Shown here one piece after another: positions 25,901 to 32,115 of a DNA stretch of 64,000 nt. Numbering within the stretch: the first letter of the stretch is position 1; each line of letters opens with the position of its first letter. Source of the DNA: Merluccius polli (Eukaryota > Chordata > Actinopteri > Gadiformes > Merlucciidae); assembly GCA_030340625.1 (NCBI GenBank), contig JAOPHQ010005412.1, positions 238,501 to 302,500 on the forward strand, read 5' to 3'. A program made the translations under genes and the position numbers. The notes under the pieces are model-generated. The model worked only from the letters and a program-made list of their open reading frames with translations. It was not told the origin of the DNA and did no database searches.

Positions 25901-28851
25901 TTTGTTGTTTGAGCGTTGGTTTTTCTTCAAACTTTTCCAATTAACATTTTCCAAGGAGTTCCAATTTCCAAATGTTTCAGTCCCGTCAACACAATTTTCG
26001 ATCACTATTGATGGACAATAAAGTTTTCTAATCTAATATACAAACCATAGAGATACAAGTGAAGGAATTAAAGTTAGGTGCTCTAAGTAAACAAGTAAAG
26101 TAGTAAGAGTAAATCAACATTAGTAAGTAAATAAACATTCCTTTTTCGCCCCTGCAGGGACGAAGCACTTCCTGTTGATGTGCAACGTCACTGCAGAGGA
26201 CTCGGGAGAGATCCGCTTCGTCGCCAAGGATGTAGAATCCACCGCCTACCTGGAGGTGGAGGGTAAGTCCCAACACCCTGTGTTCGTTTATGGTTGGAGG
26301 TGGGAAGTCGGAAGCGGGAAACACTTCTTCTCCGTCCTACGTGCATTTGAGCTACAACGTCAAAAAAGCATACTAAGTTGAAAATCAAAAATGTGTTTTG
26401 AATTCATACCGTCTTATAAAATATAAACTTTTTCTCACCATATACAATGTGCGTGGCCATGTTGAAATTATGTCAAATTACATTGAGGCTTGAACTGTGT
26501 GTTGAGAAATCGGTAGTCGGAATTTCTGACCTCCGAGTTATAATCGACCACAGCAGTACATCTCCTGGATTGAGATGGAGGTTGAAGACGTTTTTGCCAA
26601 AGTATTACAATTGAGTCAGAATCAGAAATCAGAATCAGATATACTTTATATCCTGACACACCAGCTGGTTTGTTATACAGAACCATCTGGGAAGTCGTCT
26701 GTGGAAACTGTTTGGAAAAGGGCGGGCACAAAAAATACCTGGCAGGTGATTGGATGAACAATCTCTATCACGGGCTAACTTCAACCAATCAGATCAATGA
26801 ACCATATGACGTTACAGGAGAGGAAAAGCTTCAAGAAAAGCTTTCAGTGCCGTTCTTTGCTTCTTTCAATGAAGAAATACTCTCCAGTTCAGATATAACT
26901 GATGCTATAGCAGTATCTACGCTAACCTCTTTAGGAGCCGCCATTGTTATTTGGTATTGGTATTGTTTTCGAACGAACAGTTGATTCTTGCTGTCATCAC
27001 ACCTAAACCACGCCCCAAAAACCATGTAGCTGCTAGTAGTTCCTCTGATTGGTCCAAACCACTGTGGTTCGGCCACAAGCGCATAACTTGAAGCCTGGCC
27101 AGACCAGAGGGTATCAGAATGTGAACTCAAATTCAAATTATTGACTTCTTTACTAAGTAGCCATGTTATCAGCCGGATAATGTACAGCGAGCCGGTCATT
27201 ATTGAGAAATAAACCCCTTCATGCAGTGAAGAGATTGGGATTATTTTGCAATAATGACCGGCTTGCTGTACATGATCCCTTACATGGCGCACCAGCTAAA
27301 TTAAGCCACCGGCGGTCCACGTGTCAAACAACGCGTCTCCCCGTTTAACCTTGCCCCTCCAGAGCTCCCGGTGTCAATTGTGAAGCCTCTACGCGACCGC
27401 ACGGCGCTGGAGAAGCACCGGGTCATCCTGGAGTGCACTGTGTCCACGCCGCGATGTGCCGCCACCTGGTTCCGCGGCGGCAAGGAGCTGGTCCCCACCG
27501 ACCGCCTGGAGCTGCTGGCCGACGGCTGCTCGCACCGCCTCGTCATCCAGCAGGTGGCGGCGGAGGACGAGGGGACATACCGCGTGGAGATCGGGGAGCA
27601 TACGTCTGAGGCTAAGCTGCTGGTGGAAGGTATGGGGGGGGGGCTATAAATGCTTCATTTTTTTCTAGAGAAGACTTGACCATGACAGCAGTGTCACAGA
27701 CACATAGCATTTACATTTAGTCATGTAGCAAATATCCAAATGGCCTACAGAATGCTAACCTCTAATTTCTCACTTCATTAGTGAGAAATTAGAGGTTAGC
27801 TCGTTTGAAAATTAATGTGCAAGTCTTAACTTTTTCTAATTTCATAACCATTTCAACTAACTAATTACTAATTAATTAATACATTTCTATATTTGTATAA
27901 AAACTACTACATGATCTTTAATGTAACCTAAACATAACTTTTTCTAGATCTCAAAAACTAGGTCTAACCAAAAACTAGGCAAATTACGCCCTCTGGTGTA
28001 TGCAATGCCTCCCATAAAATACATCCATGGACTGAATACTGTAACACCCCAGCCAAGATTTAACCTTACTCCATGTCCCCTCTGCAGAAGGGGACATGGA
28101 TACTATTTGTTTCCTTTAAACCCCCGAAAATTCAAGGAATTTTGATGGTTCTTGACTGTACACCTCATTCTGGTCGATAATGTATTGGATTTTTTTTCTT
28201 GTAGTTGTTCCATTTTTGATTGTAGCCTATCATGCTCAGCCACCCTTGTAAGTCACTCTGGACAAAAGCAGTCATTTAGCAGACACGTTTTTCCAAGAGC
28301 ACCTGGCTATTCATTCCACCATGAAAATGAACAAATGACATTGTTAAAGGAATAAGCCAACATATTGGGAAATTGTCAGGGTTCCCACACTCAAATGAGT
28401 ACATTGACACCAACCTGACCTTTGTATGCAGAAATCCGGAGACAATCCAGAGAATCTACAGCTGTTAGCATTAGCCGCGCTAGCCAAATACATGGAAGTC
28501 GTGGGAAGCATGAGCGTTAGTTTCTGCAAAGTTGGGGTTTTAACAACGCTTCATTTTCATTGGTCGACCGCAGCCCAGGAGCTGGTGATGGTGCGAGAGC
28601 TGGAGGACGTGGAGGTGACGGCGCCCGACATGGCGAGCTTCCGTTGCGAGGTGTCCGTGGCCATCGACAAGCCGCCCGTGTGGACGCTGAACGGGGAGAG
28701 CCTGCAGTCAGGGCCCCTGGTGCGCGTGGAGAGCCAAGGCACGGTGCACAAACTCACGCTGAAGCAGACCAGCGAGGAGATGAGCGGCACGGTGCGGTTC
28801 ACCACGGGGAAGGCCCGGAGTAGTGCCACCTTGAGGGTCAACCCGGAGTAG
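5097..28851 (+). CDS. obsl1: Obscurin-like protein 1 (whole coding region, spliced)
   Basis: Reconstructed by hand as 25 exon segments, 6948 coding bases, about 2315 residues. Order: Ig1-Ig3 (exon 1), Ig4, Ig5, FN3, then Ig6-Ig23. The order and many motifs match vertebrate OBSL1 as I know it, for example NEGKHAKFRC-like in Ig3, LPRKLEVLEGEN in Ig5 and ERQEVGS in the FN3. OBSL1 is a cytoskeletal scaffold that binds titin and myomesin at the M-band, and is part of the CUL7-OBSL1-CCDC8 complex. The stop follows the last Ig directly. There is no IQ, SH3, DH-PH or kinase, which argues against obscurin itself. All junctions are GT-AG, and all introns are phase 1 except three inside Ig domains. The protein carries about four more Ig domains than human OBSL1 as I remember it. 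The a/b teleost paralogue was not decided. Confidence 0.93.
6307..7041. other. obsl1 intron 1
   Basis: AT-rich. I see no repeat, RNA gene or extra exon in it. Confidence 0.6.
7042..7311 (+). CDS. obsl1: obsl1 exon 2: Ig4
   Basis: 270 bp, phase 1-1, residues about 404-493. LECDVPD, AAWYLED and DDGVYLCEM mark the B, C and F strands. The donor is a non-consensus GTCAGC. Confidence 0.92.
7345..7410. repeat. (GAT)n microsatellite
   Basis: A run of GATGAT trinucleotides in obsl1 intron 2, starting about 30 bases after the donor. Confidence 0.95.
7484..7744 (+). CDS. obsl1: obsl1 exon 3: Ig5
   Basis: 261 bp, phase 1-1. LPRKLEVLEGEN is nearly identical to the human OBSL1 segment. The F strand reads DTGVVTFVTG and lacks the usual Cys, as in the human domain. 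Confidence 0.92.
7753..7965 (-). mobile_element. SINE-like fragment with TTAAGCAGGTAGG repeats
   Basis: The left end (ATTTAGCTTTTATCCGAAGCG) is the inverse of the conserved fish retroposon tail CGCTTTGGATAAAAGC. It is followed by three copies of AATTAAGCAGGTAGG. Related pieces occur at 24664, 28248, 47655, 52735-52830, 58605-58735 and 60970-61100. Confidence 0.55.
8240..8548 (+). CDS. obsl1: obsl1 exon 4: the single fibronectin type III domain
   Basis: 309 bp, phase 1-1, residues about 581-683. LLSWVPA, FVVERQEVGS, WTKCF and YRFRVCCINKYGRS follow the FN3 pattern and the only FN3 domain of OBSL1. Acceptor CTGGGCCAG; donor GTGAGT. Confidence 0.92.
8895..9161 (+). CDS. obsl1: obsl1 exon 5: Ig6
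   Basis: 267 bp, phase 1-1. GTWFLNST matches the human GTWFLNGE segment. The domain has neither canonical Ig cysteine (ACFSIEL in the B strand, AEVTFIANG in the F strand). Confidence 0.9.
9322..9587. mobile_element. MITE, 266 bp, in obsl1 intron 5
   Basis: Terminal inverted repeats of about 35 bases: the left CCGATTCAGCCTAAGAGCAT pairs with the right ATGCTCTTCAGCAGAATCGG. The interior is AT-rich and non-coding. Confidence 0.7.
9704..9979 (+). CDS. obsl1: obsl1 exon 6: Ig7
   Basis: 276 bp, phase 1-1. VLYCEVSH, VSWFKDGVEL and DSGVYTCEA are present: a full I-set pattern. Confidence 0.92.
10167..10397. mobile_element. MITE, 231 bp, GGTAACACTTTA family, copy 1
   Basis: About 40-base terminal inverted repeats: GGTAACACTTTAGATTAGGG at the left and CCCTAATCTAAAGTGTTACC at the right. 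AATA flanks both sides and may be a target duplication. A second copy with the same interior lies at 14726-14995. Confidence 0.75.
10612..10887 (+). CDS. obsl1: obsl1 exon 7: Ig8
   Basis: 276 bp, phase 1-1. VTLECDVT, VFWYRDEE and HSGVYTCQT are present. The frame is open from the acceptor AACCGTAG to the donor AAAG|GTGATT. Confidence 0.9.
10888..11629. other. obsl1 intron 7
   Basis: AT-rich, with a TATTATTTATTA-like stretch near 11360. No clear element or exon. Confidence 0.5.
11630..11744 (+). CDS. obsl1: obsl1 exon 8a: N-terminal half of Ig9
   Basis: 115 bp starting after the acceptor TGTCCTCAG. It encodes up to VVLHCQVSSAEAVVVW and stops inside the conserved Trp codon (TG|G, phase 2) at a GTATGT donor. 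The intron that follows is almost pure pyrimidine. Confidence 0.88.
11930..12290. repeat. Long (CT)n/(CTC)n pyrimidine repeat inside obsl1 Ig9 intron
   Basis: About 360 bases of nearly pure pyrimidine: CTC and CT runs broken by three copies of a CTCCATGGGTG/TTGYTCCCCT motif (near 11922, 12108 and 12187), so part of it is tandemly duplicated. It fills the intron between exons 8a and 8b. Confidence 0.9.
12295..12455 (+). CDS. obsl1: obsl1 exon 8b: C-terminal half of Ig9
   Basis: 161 bp. Joining TG to the first G restores Trp, followed by LKDGREI and DAGAYSCCCGD. 8a plus 8b total 276 bp, the normal Ig exon length in this gene. Confidence 0.88.
12756..12797. repeat. (CTC)n tract forming the exon 9 polypyrimidine tract
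   Basis: CTCCTCCTCTTCC repeats end about 10 bases before the acceptor at 12807. Confidence 0.85.
12808..13083 (+). CDS. obsl1: obsl1 exon 9: Ig10
   Basis: 276 bp, phase 1-1. LQCELSRSTGAVRWYKDG and DSGEYVCDTDGD are present. It is the first of a set of very similar EPPV-type Ig exons. Confidence 0.92.
13339..13808. mobile_element. MITE, about 470 bp, in obsl1 intron 9
   Basis: The left end ATAGAATGGTGCAGGAATGA is matched inverted by TCATCCCTGCACCACTCTAT at the right. Sub-terminal CCCGGAA and GTTCCCTCG motifs are also inverted. No coding frame. Confidence 0.7.
13820..14096. mobile_element. Foldback element with perfect central palindrome
   Basis: It begins GATTCTGATTGGTCAATTAC and ends near ATTGTATCCCTTACATAA. 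The core is a perfect inverted repeat at 13923-13982, followed by a GTACAGCGAGCC motif that also occurs, inverted-repeated, at 27180-27271. Confidence 0.6.
13923..13982. repeat. Perfect 28-bp inverted repeat with 4-base spacer
   Basis: Arms 13923-13950 and 13955-13982 match exactly (TGTTTAGAAAGTAGCC and its complement at the outer ends), separated by ATCC. It could extrude as a cruciform. Confidence 0.95.
14159..14434 (+). CDS. obsl1: obsl1 exon 10: Ig11
   Basis: 276 bp, phase 1-1. EPPVRILSP, ELSCELSRSDAPVRWYRDG and DGGEYACDTQDD are present. The donor GTCTGC is weak. Confidence 0.92.
14497..14590. repeat. 23-bp tandem repeat
   Basis: Four copies of a GGGGCCCATGTAGGAAGCTG unit in obsl1 intron 10, soon after the exon 10 donor. 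Confidence 0.9.
14726..14995. mobile_element. MITE, GGTAACACTTTA family, copy 2
   Basis: It shares the interior of the 10167-10397 element (AACTACGAGGCCATTAACTT, TAAGGAAGTTGTTGTACATA) and its right terminus CCCTAATCTAAAGTG. The left terminus is shortened, and a CTCTTTATTATAAATAAAGAG foldback is added. Confidence 0.7.
15040..15318 (+). CDS. obsl1: obsl1 exon 11: Ig12
   Basis: 279 bp, phase 1-1. The B-strand Cys is replaced (VVLEVQVSR), while WLLDGREI and DSGKYTCDAGDD are retained. Confidence 0.92.
15319..15834. other. obsl1 intron 11
   Basis: AT-rich, with an internal direct repeat (ATTATATTCATAATATCA near 15588 and again near 15684, each preceded by a TCTACTGACATT- or TCTGCCGACATT-like block). 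No exon is seen. Confidence 0.5.
15835..16110 (+). CDS. obsl1: obsl1 exon 12: Ig13
   Basis: 276 bp, phase 1-1. IVLECELSRAQ and SWHKDGRRV are present. The F-strand Cys is replaced by Val (DGGEYVVDVADD). Confidence 0.92.
16126..16285. repeat. Interspersed repeat fragment, GGGCTGCAAATGA type
   Basis: It shares GGCTGCAA.TGA and CCAAAGTGATGTCTTAAAT with the inverted element at 32985-33116 in the ctdsp1 gene, so both derive from one dispersed family. Confidence 0.5.
16313..16896. mobile_element. Foldback MITE, 584 bp, with internal tandem repeats
   Basis: The two ends form a very long inverted repeat: GGTAACACTTTACAATAAGG at the left and CCTTATTGTAAAGTGTTACC at the right, with homology continuing inward through the GGGCCCTAAC blocks. 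Inside are about three tandem copies of a roughly 130-base unit. No open frame. Confidence 0.8.
17172..17447 (+). CDS. obsl1: obsl1 exon 13: Ig14
   Basis: 276 bp, phase 1-1. LILACEVSRANAPVQWF and DSGKYVCDAVDD are present. An extra Cys sits just after the core Trp (WFCNERL). Confidence 0.92.
17478..17618. mobile_element. MITE, about 140 bp, in obsl1 intron 13
   Basis: Inverted ends: GCCCCTATTACTCCAGCAGG / CACCTGGTGGTTAAATAGGGGC, and GTGTGATGTTAATTAGCCAT / ATGGCTAATTAACATCACAC. Non-coding. Confidence 0.75.
17622..17790. mobile_element. MITE-like element ending TTATAAAGTGTTATC
   Basis: It contains two direct copies of TAGTTCATCATTAACTAAAG and ends TTATAAAGTGTTATC, close to the GTTACC-type ends of the other elements in this gene. 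The left boundary is uncertain. Confidence 0.45.
17821..18090 (+). CDS. obsl1: obsl1 exon 14: Ig15
   Basis: 270 bp, phase 1-1. EPPVTFVDKM, VVQWLRDW and DAGEYTCDANTD are present. The B-strand Cys is Gly (ATLTGVIS). Confidence 0.91.
18312..18355. repeat. (TA)n microsatellite
   Basis: Uninterrupted TATA run in obsl1 intron 14. A second one lies at 18690-18718. Confidence 0.95.
18355..18860. repeat. Degenerate interspersed repeat region
   Basis: It includes a TAATCTAGATTAATCTA foldback at 18375-18440, two direct GAGCGGGGGTGCTACCGGAGC copies around a G-run, and a second TA run. It looks like overlapping old elements; no gene. Confidence 0.5.
19239..19505 (+). CDS. obsl1: obsl1 exon 15: Ig16
   Basis: 267 bp, phase 1-1. 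VTLRCEVCKPKADVQWLRNG and DAGEYVCESQDD are present. Confidence 0.92.
19908..20006. repeat. (CT)n(CTC)n repeat abutting the exon 16 acceptor
   Basis: CT dinucleotides, then about 20 CTC units, run straight into CCCAG at the exon 16 acceptor, so the microsatellite is the polypyrimidine tract. Confidence 0.95.
20010..20279 (+). CDS. obsl1: obsl1 exon 16: Ig17
   Basis: 270 bp, phase 1-1. VEFLTELHNTTVLEGEDATF aligns with the human segment LVSELTPLTVHEGDDATF. The F strand has no Cys. The acceptor lies directly at the end of a long (CTC)n repeat. Confidence 0.92.
20340..20530. repeat. Interspersed repeat, duplicated at 23230-23425
   Basis: TTGCTTGAGTTTTCCACTCA, CAACTCGAGCAAACT and TTTGCGTTTGATGTGAACA blocks occur in the same order at both places, with few differences. 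Confidence 0.8.
20895..21161 (+). CDS. obsl1: obsl1 exon 17: Ig18
   Basis: 267 bp, phase 1-1. VQWMRQGVV, LADRGTYRCETLHDRTQ closely follow human LADQGTYGCESHHDRT. The B-strand Cys is absent (VLETEVS). Confidence 0.92.
21181..21480. repeat. TAGCATTTAGCTATA tandem repeat region
   Basis: Many degenerate copies of a TAGCAATAGCATTTAGCTAT unit, including a longer duplicated stretch with CATGGYGTTCTCTC. Lies in obsl1 intron 17. Confidence 0.8.
21993..22253. mobile_element. hAT-like non-autonomous element, 261 bp
   Basis: The ends CAGTGGTTCCCAA and TTTGGGAACCGCTG are inverted repeats of the CAG.G type seen in hAT elements. The flanking octamers CGCTAGGC/CACTAGAT match at five of eight positions, so a target duplication is only suggested. 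Confidence 0.65.
22410..22676 (+). CDS. obsl1: obsl1 exon 18: Ig19
   Basis: 267 bp, phase 1-1. ASFEVELSHADVEGVWQKDG corresponds to human ATFQLELSQEGVTGEWARGG. No canonical Cys pair. Confidence 0.92.
22680..23055. repeat. Minisatellite, GAGAGCTGAGAACCAAT unit
   Basis: About 13 copies of a roughly 28-base unit built from GAGAGCTGAGAACCAATGA and GAGAACCAAT, starting right after the exon 18 donor. The complementary strand is open in all three frames only because the repeat lacks stops. Confidence 0.92.
23120..23600. repeat. Composite interspersed repeats (families of 2.3 kb and 20.4 kb)
   Basis: AAACCTGCACTATGTAACTT/TTCTACTGCATCTATTTGCT appears twice (near 23137 and 23440). The 20340-20530 family copy is inserted between, so one element seems to have landed in another. 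Confidence 0.7.
24130..24242 (+). CDS. obsl1: obsl1 exon 19a: N-terminal half of Ig20
   Basis: 113 bp. ETPVSLVKKLADVRVEEGSP, VTLECEFSR and VKWFK are present. It ends in phase 0 right after WFK at a GTAAAG donor. Confidence 0.88.
24741..24894 (+). CDS. obsl1: obsl1 exon 19b: C-terminal half of Ig20
   Basis: 154 bp from the acceptor CCCGCCAG. SGVDLKPGKN and DAGSYRCDTGD are present. 19a plus 19b total 267 bp, a normal Ig module. Confidence 0.88.
25721..25882 (+). CDS. obsl1: obsl1 exon 20a: N-terminal part of Ig21
   Basis: 162 bp. EHTLEIVQDLEDLYV, AVFMCEVSLEDVGGEWWKDG and TRTEG are present. It ends in phase 1 at a weak GTCGAG donor. Reading through would add 15 residues and then a stop in the intron. 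Confidence 0.86.
26158..26262 (+). CDS. obsl1: obsl1 exon 20b: C-terminal part of Ig21
   Basis: 105 bp from the acceptor CCCCTGCAG. TKHFLLMCNVTAEDSGEIRF is present. 20a plus 20b total 267 bp. Confidence 0.86.
26263..27150. other. obsl1 intron 20, left part
   Basis: No exon or clear element. A short open frame at 26670-26984 has no recognisable family features. Confidence 0.45.
27150..27290. mobile_element. Small foldback element, relative of the 13.8-kb element
   Basis: GTACAGCGAGCCGGTCATTA at about 27183 is matched inverted by TAATGACCGGCTTGCTGTAC ending at about 27271. GAAATAAACCC and ATCCCTTACAT are shared with 13995-14096. Confidence 0.65.
27363..27629 (+). CDS. obsl1: obsl1 exon 21: Ig22
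   Basis: 267 bp, phase 1-1. VILECTVSTPRCAATWFRGG and DEGTYRVEIGEH align with the last Ig of human OBSL1 as I recall it. The F-strand Cys is Val. Confidence 0.91.
27754..27800. repeat. Perfect 21-bp hairpin with 5-base loop
   Basis: GCTAACCTCTAATTTCTCAC and its exact complement flank a TTCATTA centre in obsl1 intron 21. Confidence 0.9.
28574..28851 (+). CDS. obsl1: obsl1 exon 22: Ig23 and stop
   Basis: Final coding exon: 91 residues plus TAG at 28849-28851. LVMVRELEDVEV, ASFRCEVSVAIDKPPVWTLN and MSGTVRFTTGK are present. The acceptor GACCGCAG is at 28573. The protein ends four residues after the G strand, so there is no further domain. Confidence 0.88.
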
Positions 28852-31800
28852 CAGCAGGGAGACGGAGGGAAAGTGAAAGTGAATTGGACTTATGGATGAG
28901 GAAATGAAAGCAAGGTGGAAATGTGCTTGTGTACATGGTTGTGGTTGTTGTTGTGGCTAGGAAGGTATGCCCATAGGATGACGATTAAATTGAGTTTCAG
29001 TTTATTTTCAAGAAAACGGTGAAAAGAATGTGATGATTTGAAGGTTTGTATTCCTAAATGAAATACCATCTGAATGTTAAACATGAAATACCATTGGAGG
29101 TTTGTATTAAATGAAATACCATCTGAATGTTAAACACTATTCTAAATGATGTAATACAAGTTCATCACCGCACCTCCCTTTTGTTTTTTACAGATTGTAT
29201 TTTTTGGGCCGTTAAAAATGTTTCTAGCTGGCGTTTTTCTGTATGTTCTTGTATTCTATTTATTAGGGTCGGAAATAAAATCAATACCAAAATAAATATT
29301 TATATTCTATAACATAAGATATGCTGTTTTTTGGAAAGGTTCTGGTTGATTCAGTGGTCTGTTAAAGGGGCAGTTTGCCTTGTTAATTTACAATTGGCGC
29401 CACCAATGACACGCTTTGCATCACTTTGCTATGTTGTCCATTGGCAGGAAGAAGAGCAAGCTGTAGCCAAAATGCCGTTTTGTATCAATTGTTCATTAAT
29501 CTGTAGATGTCTGTGCGTGATTGAAAACGTCACATGATCAGACCAACAAGAGAGAATTCAAAATAAAAACACAACATAGCAACTCTTTTTTGGGAGGGAT
29601 TTAGAATTTATGGAAAATGAAATTACTTTTGGTATGAAAAAGAGAAAAAAATACAGAAAAACATGACGACTAGGTTATGTGTATTTTAATCATGGTCCCA
29701 AAGATACCACCGATGAGCCATATATTAATGTTGTAACTGCACAACAAAACATACAAACATATTAGATGTGTAAGATGAACAGCAACCACAAATGGGCCCC
29801 ATAATGTCAAAACTTTTTTCTTTTGGGTGTAAGATTCAGAAGTACATGAATATTATTCTGGAATCAATCCTCTCTTCAATAATGACGATTTAAAAAAAAT
29901 ACACAAGCACAGTTTCAGCATTTGATCTCGACATCCGAGGATGCCGTGTATGAATACAAGAACGGTTTCATGCTATCCTTTTAAATACTTGCTGGCATCC
30001 ACCAGTTAGATATTAATGTATGAAGCAACCATTTTGTAGACGTGGCCACGAGTGCCCTGCAAAGACGACATTTCTATTTGCCGTAAGAAATCTGAAATAC
30101 AATCAGTGTCATTATATTTTAAAAAGAAAGTGATTGACAGGAATTTGCATACTAAAAAAACTGAACGATAATCGTCGAGTTTGAGTATTTGTGTGGATAT
30201 TTGTCATCGCTGACCCCCTCTGACTGTTCACAAGTCTTCAAGGTGTCGACTCCAAAACCCTTCAGTTAGTCAGCAAAGTCACACTACACAGTCAATTAAA
30301 TTTGTCAACATCTACAATGAGGAAACTGAAACTAAACAAAAAAAAAAAGACGTTTTTATCCAAGCTGGCTTCCTGGAGAAAGTGTCCAAAGTGTGTCCTG
30401 AATCCAACCAAGGTATCATGGCCTTACCAGGTAAAAATGTCTGCCATCTTGCCCCAGGTTTTTGCTCCAAAAATGATAATACAGTTGTTTCCACACCGTA
30501 GGTACCGCCATGAGATAGAAAATCACATACAGGAGGTTTATCAAAATAACTCAACTAAAGAGGGGGGGGAAAAAAGTATTTTTAAAAAACCCCAACAAAC
30601 TTTCGATTGCCATTCAAATGCAGTCCTTAAATTCAAGTTTTGTTTGTGGTCATGCAACAAACCAAATACCTGCCGATGTTCGATTCCAGGAATGATATAT
30701 ATATATTCTCTCATTTCTGGAATCATTCATCGGCAACATCTGCTGTTAACTTTAAATGGCTACCTTTTCAATCCACAATCAATCAAGGTCACGTTTTTTA
30801 TTATGCCTCCAATGCTATGAACCCTATGGGCCCTGTAATTGCACTTTTAGTGTAATTATCGCCTATGTTAGTGTCAGGTTGGACTATATGTGTATCTTTA
30901 TGACAGAATCCTGAACCATGTTGAATAACGTTTCCTTTTGATGCTGGTGCTAAGTCAATGACGACAATAAACAAACTGTCTTACAAGTATATGTGCAACA
31001 AACAAAAACAAAAACATTGTTTTTTCCCAAGACCTACAGATTAGCTCCGTAAAGTGCTGTCCAGTTGATGGCGTCGAGCAAGTTAAATAAACCCTAGTGC
31101 TATTTGACAAAACTCCCAAGAACCAAGTTTTGACACAGACATTAAGACTTTGTTTTGTTTTTTAAAAATTGAGAAATTATGCAAAACAACATTTTGATCA
31201 TAAGAAGCAATGACTATATTACTTTTTTTCCTTAAAGAGGAAAAAACATTTAAACCATATTTGCTTACCTAAAAAGTATATTATCATATATGACCAACAC
31301 ACAGGACGATGTGAAACATTTAAAAAGTTGTCAAAGTAAGAAAACTACAGATTGAGACAAATAACACATTGACAAATATTAACATTTCGACAAATATTAA
31401 AATTGACAATATTAAAATTTTCAATGTCAACAGAACATCCAATACCACAATCACGCTTGCATTGACACAATCAATCAATCAATAACTCAATCTATCGAAT
31501 CTACGAGAACCAGTCCATAGAATTACACTATTCCAATTTGCTTAGATGGGATTGTAACCTCCAGGTAACCCCACTGTCTGTAAAAAAGGTATCCTACCTT
31601 ACTTTGAACTCATAGGAATTTCAAACAAACTGCAATTGAATCACTCTCCTCGACGATCCATTCCTCCATCCACGCACGCGTTCATATCCGCTGGTTCGCG
31701 GCAGGCTTCGAAAGGGAAGTAAAATGGCGGATGGAAGTGGCAGTGATAAATGTTTCTCCACCACCAGGGGGTGGTAATGGAGCAGTGAAAACCTCTGCTT

Positions 31801-31986
31801 TAATAGTTCCAACTGTCAAAACAGGTTTCGCTTTGGATTCCGGGTCTTTCTCAGAGATTGGCATGTGTGTGTGTTTTTGGGGTACAGGGGTCACATCTTG
31901 TACTCATGTTGTCTAAAAGATGTGTAGACTAGGAAATGTGTTTTCTCCCTCCAGGATCAAGATGCTAATGTTGCTAGCTAACGCTG
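28852..31986. other. Convergent intergenic region, obsl1 and ctdsp1 3' UTRs
   Basis: The two genes face each other tail to tail over 3.1 kb. The first 0.5 kb fits the obsl1 3' UTR, and the right part should hold the ctdsp1 3' UTR on the minus strand. An AATAAA on the minus strand is at 30797-30802. A plus-strand open frame at 30302-30820 has no domain features and is not called. Confidence 0.55.
29274..29296 (+). terminator. obsl1: obsl1 poly(A) signals
   Basis: AATAAA occurs at 29274-29279 and again at 29291-29296, about 425 bases after the stop codon. A third copy is at 29562-29567. Any could end the short 3' UTR. Confidence 0.55.
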
Positions 31987-32115
31987 CTAGCTGGCGGTCC
32001 CGCCCTGCTTGAGGACAGTGTAGACATTGTCCACTTTGCTGAGACGCTCAAAGAAGGGGATGAGATCCAACAGTTCTGTGTCAGACATGTCCTCAAACCA
32101 CGACGCCACGGGCAC
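31987..32115 (-). CDS. ctdsp1: ctdsp1 exon 7 and stop
   Basis: 129 bp: VPVASWFEDMSDTELLDLIP, then FFERLSKVDNVYTVLKQ, and TAG at 31989-31987. Confidence 0.92.
   Translation of the reverse strand: MPVASWFEDMSDTELLDLIPFFERLSKVDNVYTVLKQGGTAS

Noticed and set aside
26670..26984. 104-residue plus-strand open frame in an obsl1 intron
   Set aside because: No recognisable features, and it lies between well-supported exons.
5097..28851. Obscurin (obscn) as the identity of the plus-strand gene
   Set aside because: The protein stops after Ig23 with no IQ, SH3, DH-PH or kinase, and its motifs match OBSL1.
30302..30820. 172-residue plus-strand open frame in the intergenic region
   Set aside because: No domain, no codon bias, AT-rich 3' UTR context; likely chance.
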